Source: Mantamonas sphyraenae (lineage: Eukaryota; CRuMs; Mantamonadidae). From it: a DNA stretch of 64,000 bases. Below the pieces are notes generated by a model. That model had not been told where the DNA came from and did no database searches. It worked only from the letters and a program-made list of their open reading frames with translations. Position 1 is the stretch's first letter. Each line of letters starts with the position of its first letter. A program made the position numbers and the translations under genes. Location: positions 62,001 through 126,000 of the forward strand of contig JAPMXV010000002.1 of assembly GCA_026936335.1 (NCBI GenBank). Reading direction: 5' to 3'. This document shows, piece by piece, positions 1 through 11,600 of this stretch.

Positions 1-1
1 G

Positions 2-899
2 CTCGTCAGCTCGGGCAAGAGCGGCTCGTTTTTCTACATGAGCACCGACAACCGCTTCCTCGTCAAGACGGTCACCAAGGACGAGTCCAAAGTCCTGCGT
101 CGCCACCTCGCGTACTACTACGACCACATCACAAAGTGTCCCGACACCCTCCTCACACAGTTTGTGGGCAACGTGAGTTCCCTCCAGCCACCACCTATCG
201 TTTTCGTGTCGCTAACCCCCGCCCTTCCCCACCCGCTTGCATCCACAGTATGGCCTCAGGCAAGGAAACAAAACAAAGATGTACTTTGTGGTCATGCGCA
301 ATGTGTTTATCACAGACAAGTACATCCATGAACGGTACGACCTGAAGGGCTCGACACACAACCGCAGCGTGCGCGAGGACAAGCGCGTCGACAACGTGGC
401 ACTGAAGGATCTGGACTTTGAACATACAATCTCGCTGGGTGTGGAGCGCAAGGCCATGCTGTTGCAACAGCTGACCCAAGACGTGGAGTTTCTCACGCAG
501 TGTCGCGTCTGCGATTATTCCATCCTGCTCGGCATCCACATCATCGACGATTTCGCTGGGCCGGCCACAGAAGAGGAAGCTGCCCAGATTGAAGCCCTTG
601 AAGGCGAGGAGCGTCTTGCCCTCGAGTACAAGCTGTACAACCTCACGGACACCTCGTCCGAGTTCAACAACCTCTTCAAGAACAGCAGCGGCGGCTTGCT
701 CTCCCGCACCCAGGACGGAAAGGTCGGCAAACACATTTACTATATGGGCATCATCGACATCCTCACCGAGTTCAACGTGAAAAAGAACGCAGAATCCGTG
801 TGGAAGAGTGTCCTCCACGAAAAGGCGGCCATCTCTGCCATCCCACCCAAGCCCTACGGCTCCCGTTTCATCCAATTCCTCGAGGGCAAGATTGAGTGA
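2..899 (+). CDS. Phosphatidylinositol-4-phosphate 5-kinase, C-terminal part (5' end outside window)
   Basis: Makes PI(4,5)P2 at membranes from PI4P. The exons seen are 2-172 and 249-899, with a 76-bp GT-AG intron (173-248) in phase 0; 273 residues remain. The PIP-kinase core is clear: the glycine-rich loop SGKSGSFFYMSTDNRFLVKT, then YDLKGSTHNR, DYSILLGIHI, and YYMGIIDILTEFNVKK, which holds the metal-binding Asp region. The activation loop ends ISAIPPKPYGSRFIQFL just before the stop, as is usual for the family. The N terminus, which could carry MORN repeats or a membrane-targeting region, lies outside the window. The KK pair after the IID motif looks more like type I (5-kinase) than type II enzymes, so the 5-kinase label is likely but not proven. 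Confidence 0.93.
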
Positions 900-1015
900 A
901 CAGACACTGCAACTGACACCGCGCTTGTCCAACGTCCGAACAACGAAAAGAGACCATTCCATTTTTCCACAGCTTTCTTCTCTGCTCATCATCACCATCA
1001 ACCATCAGCCATCCA

Positions 1016-2560
1016 TCATCCACACATCCCATTGGCCCACTCCAGAAACAAATTCAACACCTCCTGGCCCCCGTTGGGCTCAAACAGGATCTCGTGGCGC
1101 AGGCCGGGGAAGCTGTGGTGAGTCTTGTTGGTCGACACAGCGTGCTTGTGGTAGTTCTGTGTCGCCTGCGGCAACACAGTGATGTCGTCCTCGCCCGTGC
1201 ACACAATGAACGGATACGAGTCCTCTTCGTAGCTGGCCGACACCTTGTCAAAGTGTACCATAAACTCACGCGCCATGCCCAGGCGGATGGCCCCCGTGTA
1301 GTTCAGCTCGTCTGCAAGATATTCGGCAACCTTGCGTGCGTCGCTCGAGATTCCATTCGGGTCCAGCGGACGCAGCTCCACCGTAGGCAGGAACGGGCCC
1401 ACAGCCTTTGCAACCATGATCTCGTGCGGCTTGGCGTCTGTCCCTGCCGCAATGGCCGGCGACGACAGCATCACGCCGTGCCAGCGATTCGGGTTTCGGC
1501 GTGCAAGGAAGATCGAGATCATGCCTCCCATCGAGTGGCCCAGCAGGAACTTGGGCAGCTTGCGGCCCTGTGAGCCGCCCAACCGTTCCACCTCGTTCAC
1601 AAACGTCTCGTACTGTGCACCAACCCACCATTCCATGCGTGTCAGTCCTCCGTCTCCTCTCTGTGCAACCTTCCCTCCTCCCGCCACGCCCACCACATAC
1701 GTCATCCACAAGCCACATCAGGTTTTCCACGTACGCGCGCGGCTCCCCTTCGCTTTGGCCGTGGCTGTAGTGGTCGATTGCATACACCGAAAAGCCCGAT
1801 GCGTTAAACTCCTTGGCCACGGCGTCGTAGCGTCCACAGTGCTCTGCAAACCCATGCACCAGAAACACAAGGCCCCTGTGTACACAGAAATCGGTGGCGG
1901 CGCCGCAACGTTAGCCCTCTTTGCCCCAGCCCGTCTGTGCCAACCCACACAGCCACACGTCCATCCTCCGGCACCACACCCTCACCACCACACTCAACAA
2001 CACCGGCCGCCCACTTACTTGGTCTCCCCTTCCGCCAGCCACGAGTACGCCGCCAGTTTGTTGCCGCGCCCATTGTAGAACGCGTCGCCGTCAAGACGCG
2101 CACGCAGCTCGTTGCCCTTGCTCATCAGACGCTTGTACTGGCTCTTTGACGACACAAAGTACATCTGCAACACGGAGCACACCAGAACAACCGCAGCAAA
2201 GCCCGCCATCGAGCCTGTCAGCCCGCCGCCTGCAGCCAGCGCCACAAACTTGACCACGCTCCACAGCACGCTCAACACGCCCACCAAGCGCACAGGCACG
2301 CGTGCATCCTCCTTCATCCCATACACTGCAAGCACAAACACACACTGAATCGCCACTGCAATCATCCAGTCCAACGTGGCCGTCCCAAACGCCCCTTCGC
2401 TCGACAGATCCTTCGACAAGTACGCACTCAACTCCGCCGTCCCACCCGCCTGCTCCTCCGCATGCGCCACCACCAGCGCCACACAGCCCACAAACTCCGC
2501 CACCGTCGATGCAATCACTGCCACGCGCCCCACGGTCGGGTTGGTCGTCGCTTCAGGCAT
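1016..2560 (-). CDS. Four-TM domain fused to monoglyceride-lipase-like alpha/beta hydrolase
   Basis: Exons on the minus strand are 2560-2019, 1875-1701 and 1612-1016 (437 residues). Both introns keep phase, and their donors are GTAAGT and GTATGT. Residues 1 to about 150 hold four hydrophobic segments, for example VAVIASTVAEFVGCVALVVA. The hydrolase follows: FYNGRGNKLAAYSWL, the oxyanion HG in LVFLVHGFAEHCGRY, the nucleophile elbow GHSMGG, the acid in TGEDDITV and the catalytic His in GLRHEILF. This matches the monoacylglycerol lipase family, which releases fatty acids from monoacylglycerols. The first exon joins the hydrolase in frame only after splicing. The unspliced frame stops inside the donor (AAG TAA GT), so an unaided gene finder could split it in two. 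Substrate is inferred. Confidence 0.85.
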
Positions 2561-2635
2561 GCTCCACTTGGCCTCCTCAGCGCGTCTGCGAGTCGCTTGT
2601 CTCCCTGCGCCTTTCCGCACACCCAAACACACGCC
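2561..2635. promoter_or_regulatory. Bidirectional promoter, lipase / TRRAP
   Basis: Only 75 bp separate the two divergent start codons, so both core promoters and both 5' UTRs must lie here or overlap the coding exons. No TATA box is seen. The plus strand is pyrimidine-rich (CTCC, CTTTCC). Confidence 0.35.
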
Positions 2636-5600
2636 ATGGAGGTGCTCCCACTTGCTGGAAACATCCAGGCGTATGCAAAGCAGTTTGCAAACACCAAAGG
2701 TGCGTCTCGCCACCTTGCCACTTTCCACCCGCCCCCCTTCCAGCCCGTGTCACCTCGGCTTCCCACATTGCATTTTCCCGCCAACTCTCCTCTTCCGCCC
2801 GCTCCGATGCACACTACCGTGTCTTTCCTTCCGTCACCTTCATCACCGCTTCTCTGGCCCTCTCCACACGCGCAACCACCCGCCAATCCCACTCTTATGT
2901 CCTCACCGCCCTGTATGCGCCCATCAAACTCCGGTCACGTCTCCCTCTGAAACTTCCGCCCGCTCCTGTGCCTCCATATGCATTCTGTTCTGCACACCAC
3001 ACGGCCCTCGCGCTGCCTCTGCCTCCCATCCACCTCCAACCACCCGCCATTTCTGTGCATCGACCCCGCTGCGCCCGTACGCCTCGCTGTTCATCCTGAC
3101 ATCCACCACGCACACGCCCCCACCCCAGATGAAAAGGGCTACCTCCAGCTCCTGTCCCATTTCAAGGACAGCATCTCCATTGTACACACTCCCGAATACC
3201 CCGAGTTTGTAAAGTACATGCTCCCGGTTCTGGAGGACTTTATGCGCCGCACTCAGCCCCAGTACGAGGCAAACATGCTCAACAAGCTCCGCGTCATGAT
3301 CATCGACATCCTCCACAGCCTGCCCAACAACCCCGACCTCAGGCCCTACGTCCAGCGCATTCTGCGCCTCTGCATGGATCTCCTCGAGACAGAGAACGAG
3401 ACCAACGCCGTCCAGTGTCTCCACATCATCATCGAACTCCACAAGACCTTTCGCTCTCTCGACAACGAGGTCCAGCGCTTCCTCGACATCGTCGCAAACA
3501 TCTACAAGAACCTGCCCAACTCTGTCCAGGAGACCTTTGCTGACGACGCCTCCTCCTCCTCTTCCTCCTCCTCCTCTTCGGCCTCCTCCTCCCTCTCCGA
3601 CGTCCCCTCCTTCCCCGACCTCTCCGCCTCCCCCACCAGCTCCATGGATCTCGACACAGCCACATTCCCCAGCACAGAGCGCTCCAGCCCGCCCGCAAAG
3701 CTCGTCCACGCTCAAAAGTCCTTCAAGGTCCTCCTCGAGTGCCCCATCATCGTCGTCCTCCTGTTTCAGCTCTATCCCTCGTTTCTCCAGGCAAACATCA
3801 CCAATTTCCTGCCCCTCATCAACGACACCCTCCTCATCAAGCCGCCCCTGGGAACCCACAAGCGCGAGGCGTACATGGATCTGGTCGCCGCCCAAGTCAA
3901 GACCCTCTCTTTCCTCGCCTACATCCTGCGCTTCTTTGCCCACTACGTCGAGCCCTTCAAGGAGTACATCCCACAGCATGTCCTCCAGCTCCTCAAGTAC
4001 TGCCCGGCCCAGAGTTCCACCATCCGCAAGGAGATCCTCATTGCCACGCGCCACATTCTCCACACAGACTTTCGCAAGGGCTTTGTCGACCACATCGACT
4101 CCCTCCTCGACCGCGACATCCTCATCGGCAAGGGCCGCACTTCGTACGAAACTCTGCGCCCGCTCGCCTACTCAACCCTTGCCGACCTCGTCCACCACGT
4201 CCGCTCCAAGCTCAACCTCAACCAGCTCGCCATCATCGTTCACATGTACTCCAAAAACATGCATGACAACTCCCTTGGCCTTTCCCTGCAGACCATGAGT
4301 GCAAAGCTCCTCCTCAACCTCGTCGAAGGCATCATCCAGCACGCAGACCAGCCAAACTTTGCTGGCCGCCCGCTCCTCATCCGCATGCTCGATACTTTTG
4401 TCAATAAGTTCTCCTCCCTCCGCGCAAACATCCCCACCCTCATCGAGAAGCACGAGCACCGCCTCGCTCTCGCCGCAGCCGTCCTTGAGCGCACCCGCAA
4501 GCAGGAGCAGCAAGACGCATCCTCCTCCACCACCACCTCCTCCTCCTCAGACGACAATGATGGCGATGGCAACGAGTCCTCCTCCCCACATGCAGCGTCC
4601 TCCCTCGCCCTCGTCGAGCACTCCGCCTCAACGTCCCGCAAAGTCCCCACCATGTTTGCCCGCTCCTCCGCAGACGCCATCTACAATGACAACGCCATCA
4701 ACGAGACCCGCTTGTACGTAAAAACTCTCGTGCTCGGCCTCAAAACCATCCTGTGGGGCATCAGCGCGTGCCCGGCCCCCGAGGAGCTGCGACGCAACTC
4801 AGACGCTTCCTCCTCCTCCTCGGCCTCCTCCTCTTCCTCCTCGGCCTCCTCCGTCACACCCCAGGGCGCAGATCCAGAGAATCTGCCCTCGGCAAACACA
4901 CGTTCCACACGCTACCGCTCAAGCACCATGCCGGCCAACAAGCGCGACAAAAAGGCAAATCCGTACACGCCTGCAAACCACCCGAACATTCGCATGTTTT
5001 CCGACCAGGAGGCAACCATCTTTGTGCGCCTCCTTCGCGACGGTCTCGAGTGTTTTGCCATCTACTCCAAGCTGCCCGTCAAGGCATCCACCGAGGAAAA
5101 GGAGATTCTCGACCACTTTGCAGGCGTCTTTACCATGATCGACCTCAGCACCTTTCAGGAGGTCATGACCAGCCAGATGAGCTTCCTCTTTAAGCACATC
5201 ATGGACAACCACGCCATGCTCACCATCCCGCAGCACTTTCTCGCAAACAACAGCGTAAGCCGCTACTTTGCAAACATCCTCCTCGCCTTCCTTGTCAAGT
5301 ACCTCCACCTCCTCGCCGGACCCAACAAGCGCCAAGCGTCCATGCTTCTGCGCCTCTTCAAGCTCGTCTTTGGTGCCGTCACCCTCTTTGCCAAGATCGA
5401 GCGCGTCATTCAGCCGCATCTCGCAAACATCGTCAGCACGTGCATCAACAACGCATCCAAGCCCGATCCCGTCAATTATTTCCTGCTCCTTCGAGCTCTC
5501 TTTCGCAACATCGGCGGCGGCAAGTTTGACTCCCTCATCATGGAGATTGCGCCCCAGCTGCCCCATCTCCTGCGCGCCCTCAACAGGCTCCACCAGAGTG

Positions 5601-8600
5601 CACACAAGCAGAACCTGCGCGACCTCTTTGTCGAGCTCTCCCTCACCGTCCCTGTCTCCCTTCGCCATCTCCTCCTCCATCTCGATCTCCTCATCCAGCC
5701 CATCCTCAGCGCCCTCTCCTCCACAAACGTCGAACTCGTACGCCAGGGCATGAGCACCCTCGAGCTCTTCTGCGAGAATCTCGACCCCGAGTTTCTCGAT
5801 CCCATCCTCAAGCCCTACGCCTTTGACCTCAACCTTGCCCTCTGGCGCCACCTGCGCCCAACCCCGTACCCGCACGGCCAACTCGCCCTGCAGATCATCG
5901 GCAAGCTCGGCGGACGCAACAGGCTCTTTCTGCGCGACCTCATCCTCCTTGCCTACAGGCACAGCGAGCACAGCCACATGCAGCTCAACTTTACCTTTGG
6001 CAATGGCCTCAACACAGCACGCCTGCCCTGGAAAAGTGCATTGTCATTGCACGCAACTCCATGCACAACAGCCGCGACGAAAACGCACGCAAGATTGCAG
6101 CCGAGTTTCTGTGGAACACCCTGCTGACCACCTTTGACTTTGGCGGCTCAGTCCAGGACACCATCGACCTCTTTCTCGACGCCGTCAAGAGCCCCAACAG
6201 CAGCGACGCAGAACTCGTAGCCGCTGCACACCAGCCTGCAAACAACCTTCGCTCCTCCCACGCCCAAACCGAGGCTCAGCGCTCCCTGCTCGGTGCTCTT
6301 TTCAGCGCCACCGCCGACGCGGACGGACGCGGCCTTCCCTGGCGCCGTCTCGACCTCGTGTGCAGACACTTTGCTCTGTTGCACCTGGCCAACTACGCAA
6401 ACGCCATCCTACATCCGGACGAGCCCTCGCGCCAGCTCGACGCAGGCGTCTTTCTGGACGTCATTGTGGACAACTTTGCGCTGGAAAGCAGGTCGCTGCT
6501 CACCGTCACCCTGCGCGGCCTCGTGTCCTTTGTCGACACCCTGTGTGTGGTGTTTGCACACGCACACGGCCTCGGCGTGCAGGAGGCGCTGCCGCTGGCT
6601 CTGCAGCTGCCCTTTTTCAAGCAGCTGGCTCCGCAGGTGGCCCACTGCTGCTTCCTCAAGGAATGGTACAAGAAGCGCAGCGGCTGCACGGCCATCGGCC
6701 ACTTTACAAAGCACATGCCCACGCCTTGGCTCCTTGACGTCGAGGTGCACTTTGCCAGCGCACTTATCTTTGTCCTCAACGACTTGCGCATGGAGATTGC
6801 GGTCAACACCGTGCGCGATGCAGCAAACACGCTGTACCGCCTTGTCGCAAAGTGCCACGGCATCCCGCTCCCGGACGACATTGCAGACGACATCGACGCC
6901 CTCCTTCGCGGCCGAGATGACGCCATGGGCATTCAAACCGAGCCCGACGAGGCCTCGAGCATCGAAGACGAGGCTGCCACCGTGGCTGCCGCTGCTGCTG
7001 GTTCCGACAGCGCCATGCACGAGGGTGCGGGCGCCGCGGCTGGCAGCAGCGCTGGCAGCAAAGGCAAGGGCAAGAGCAAGGGCAAGCCCAAACGCACAAA
7101 GACGACGTCCATCACCATCGACCCCATGGAACAGGACTCGGTGGTGCCTGAGCCCGAGCTGACCAAGGAGCAAGTCAAGATGCAGGGCGAGGTGCAGCTG
7201 CAACTTGTCGAAGCCCTGTGTGCAGAGATCGTGTCCACGTCGCCCATTGTGCGAAGGATGGTCTGGATGCTGCTGCAGCGCCTGGCCACCGTCACCAACG
7301 TTGCCTTGGCCGATCTCGTCGGCGCACATGTGCAGCCCATTCTCGACCGTGTGCTTGCAACGCCTTTGGATCACCTGACCACCGAGATGAAGATAGCCGC
7401 CGTGCACGCCGTGGCCAACGTCGTGCGTCACGCGCCGGACCTCGTGCCTCTCTCTGCCGACTTGCTCGCTTTCGTGAGCCAGGCGGTGGACATTGCAAAG
7501 TCGGCCAGCAAGCTCAAGAGCACGCAGCCGAGCAACTCTGCGCCGCTCCAATCCATCTTTATCGGAGGCGGCACGCCGGACAGCTCCTACAACAAGACGC
7601 AAAGCGCCTACTTTGACATCCGCGTGCAATGCATCGCCCTCCTCAACGTCGTCATGGGCCTCCCTGCGTTTACCCAGGACACCAGCCTCCTCCTCCTCCT
7701 CGTCGTCGTCCAGCAGCAGCAACTCCGACGCCATGCAAACCGAGGAGTCCAAAGAAGCGTCGTCGTCCGCGGAGCTGCGCACACAAACCAGCGACATGCG
7801 AAACGAAATCATTGGCGTTTTCTTTTCCGTGCTCACGTCCAATGTGCGCCATCCCGAAATCATCCAGGCGGCCAAGAACGGCCTGCAGTACGTCACGTCG
7901 CAGCAGAAGCTGCCCTTGAAGCTGCTGCAGCACTCACTGCGCCCTGTGCTGGTCGACCTCAGCGAGTACAAACGCCTCGGCGTGTCGTTGCTGGACGGCC
8001 TCGCCGTGCTGCTGGGTTTGCTCACCAACTGCTTCAACATCACCCTGGGAGAGAAGCTGCTGCAGCACCTGGCCTGCTGGAAGGACCCCAAGGCCATCAA
8101 GGAGATGCGACTGTGGACAGACAACGAAATCAAGGTGCTGCCGGCAAAGATTGTGGACATTTTCCACCTGCTGCCTCCACAGGCTGTCTCGCTTATTCCC
8201 AAGCTGGTGCTGCTGTGCATCGAGCTCGAAGGCTGCCTCGGCACAGAGGACAACTCGCCGTACCGCGAGCCTCTCAACCGCTTCCTCAACCGCTACCCGG
8301 AGCAGGCCGTGCGCTTCTTCCTCGACCGCATCACCGATCCCAAGTGCAACACGCTGTTCCAGGCGCTCGTTCGCATGCCTTCGTCGCGTCCCCTGCGCCA
8401 GTGGATGTCGGAAAACATCGGCGTGCTCGTGGAACACAGCTTCGACTCCAAACTGTTTGTCAGCTCGGATGAGATTGTGGATCCGTCGCAGGATCCCGCT
8501 TTCCAAGGGATTGTGCTTGTGCGCACCCTCGTCGAGTACGACCCCGAATGGCTGCGTGGCAACCGCTCTCTGATCGACCACCTGCTGGCCATCTGGAACA

Positions 8601-11600
8601 GTCCCGAGCGTTTGCAGCGCTTGCAAACCATCGAAGTGCAGCCTGTGCGCCGTCTGCGCGAAAACTCCTACATGGCTCGCTGCCTGGTGGCCTACAATCG
8701 CCTGCACCCAGAGGAAATCGACATCCTGTTTACGCTCATCTCTCTGTTTGACTACCGCATTGCCCTGGACCTCTCCTTCCTCAGCAACTACCTGGCCGAG
8801 ACCGTGCCCGCCTATTCGCGCGAACTGAAAACAGCCATCATCAAACGCTTCCAAGAGTTTCTGGTGGACGAGTCGGTGTCGCACAAAACAAAGGTGCATG
8901 CACTGCAACTCATCGTCACACCCATCCTGCGCAGTGCGTTTGGCATGGACGACGACAACGAATTGCAACCAGCAGGCAAGAGCGACGGCGCCGACGGCAC
9001 CAGCAGCGACGAGGACGACGACGATGATGAAGACGACGACGAAGACGACGACGACGATGACGAACTGGGCCACGACACAGACCAGGACGACGTCGACCAG
9101 GGCGGCGATCTGATGGATACCGAAGACGAACCCAGCACGAGGTCATCTTCGCGTAGAAGACGTGGACGCAGCAGCCGCACACGCACGTCGTCCACAAGCA
9201 GCGGACGAACGCGAAGCAAACGCACGTCCAAGGCCAAGGCGGAAGCCAAGATGGCACAGTCGGCGGCCGAGTCTTCCTCTTCCTCTTCACTCTTCTGCTT
9301 CCTCCTCCTCCTCCTCTTCGTCTGCCATGACCGTGGACGACGTGAACGGGAGCGAGCGTGCAGAGAACATGCTAAAGACAGAGGATGTGAGCGAAATGGT
9401 GTTCCTGCTCGTGGAGACACAGCGTGCGTGGGAGGAAACGGCAGGCGCATCCGAGTTTGACGCCGACCGTGAGGCGCTGCGCATCGAGGTGCTGCAGGTG
9501 GTGACCATGGTTGTGTGCTACGTACCGGACAGCGTTTCCGAACCCTGTGTCACCGACGCACAGAACAAGGAGGTCATCAAGTTTGCCTGGCGATACCTGT
9601 ACACGGACGACGTCACGTTGAAGAACTGCGCCTACGTCCTCGTGTGCCGCTTCATCGAGGCGTTTGAAGCCAAAGCCAAGCTGGTTCTGCCCGTGTACTG
9701 CCAACTGCTGTCGCGCTACCAGCCCGAATCGCGCACCATGGTCCAACAGGCGCTGGATGTGCTTGTGCCCGTGCTGCCCAAGCGACTGGCGGGCCCTGTC
9801 GAACACCGTGTGCCCAAATGGGTCAAGTGGACACGCCGCCTTCTCATGGAAGGGTCGCACTCGCTGCCGCAGCTCGTGCACATTTGGCAAACCATCCTGC
9901 GTCACTCGGGCCTGTTTTTCAACTCGCGCAGCCAGTTTGTGCAGCTGCTCATCAACAGCGTGGCACGCATTGGTCTCATGCCAAACACCGTGCCCGAGAA
10001 CAGGCGACTGGCCATCGACATGGTCGAACTGGTCATTGTGTGGGAGCAGAACCGCGTGATCAAACTCAAGCAAACGGGCAAGCTGGACATCAAAGCCACC
10101 TCGGCCAATGTGGCCCAGAAACGCCTGTCTGAAGAATCCACAGGCCACGCCTCGGGCGATGAGCCCGCGTCCAAGCGAGCTCGTCTGGACGACGACGGCA
10201 GCCACGCACGCTCAGGCTCCAGTGGCAGCAGCGGAAGCAACGCGGAGGATGCCACAAGCAGCACGGATTCGTGGATTGCCGACGTGCTCAACGCAGACCA
10301 GGCAGCCATTGCCGAGGCCGACGCCATGTTGGTGGGCATGGAAGACTCGGGCGCAGACGGCGAAGCATCGTCGTCGGACGCAGCGGCAGGCGCAGCGGAC
10401 GAGGGCAACGTGCCCGCGGCTGCAGAACGCATCGAAGCAGAAGCGGCGGCCAAGGAGGCCAGCGGCAGCGCTGCATCGGGTGAAAGCAGCGAAGACGTAA
10501 GCGACCTTGCGTTCACGCCTCCGCTGGTGGCCATCGAGAAGCTGTGCAGCTTCCTGATCCGCGCGGCCTGCAGCATGCAGGGCGAAGAGGCCAAGCGGTG
10601 CATCAACCTGCTGCGCCAGTGCCTCGTGCTGTGGCCCGAGACACGTATCAGCTTCGACACCTTTGCCAAGGTGCTCAACCCCAAGGGTCAGGTGGTGAAA
10701 GACGACAAGACGGACGAGGAACGCGAGCTGCCGCCCAGCGATGCCGCAGTGAGTGCCTCCAACGTGGGCCTGCGCTTGCTGCACGCCATCCTGGAAACCG
10801 CCCCCGAACACTTTTTGCTGGCACACATCTCGCAGCTTCGCGACGCGATTACCAAGAGCATCCGCAGCTACAACGAGACGACAAACAGCCTTGTGTGCAG
10901 CATCCTCAAGCTGATGCTCAAACTGCACCCGTACGAGTCGCTGAACGAACACCACGGCACCCCCGAGTTGGACGCTCTCAACCAGTCGCTCAAGAGTTTC
11001 TACCGAAAGGTTGTGGAAACGATCAACCACACGCTGATGGACGCCGAGCTGATTGTGGTGCAGAACCAACTCAACATCATCTCTGCCCTGGTGGACATGA
11101 ACGAACGCTTCCTGGACCCGCTCACGTCCATCCTGGTCAAGAGCATTGCCATCAAGCTCCTCAACAGGCACCTGACGGGCTCGTCGTCGTCGTCGTCGTC
11201 GAGTGGCTCGTCGAGCAGCAGCAGCAGTGGCTCGGCAGGCTCTCAGGCACAGGCGCAGGCGGCGGCTGCGGCTGCAGCTGCGGCACACCAAGCCAAGGTG
11301 CAAGCACAACAGGCGGCTCAGGCGGCTCAGCACGCACAGAGTGTGATCAAACACGCGCAGCAGTCGGGCAAGCAGGTGACGCAAAACATGGCGGCCGCGG
11401 CGGCACAGGCACAGGCGGCGGCGCAGCAGGCACAGGCTCGCATGGTGCAGGCACACGCAGCAGCACAGGCGGCGCAGGCGGCGCAGGCAGGTGATCAGGC
11501 GGCAAAGGCCAAGGCTGCCGTGCCCGAGGCGCGCGCAGGGCCAAATGGCTTGAACGCAACAGACGCGACATTGCTGTTGTGCATCAAGCTGGTCAGCAAG

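Noticed and set aside
7668..7713. A 46-bp intron to explain the second TRRAP frame break
   Set aside because: The length would restore frame, but the donor GTTTAC is poor, there is no CTGAC, and it is shorter than every other intron here. A base indel in the Ser repeat fits better.
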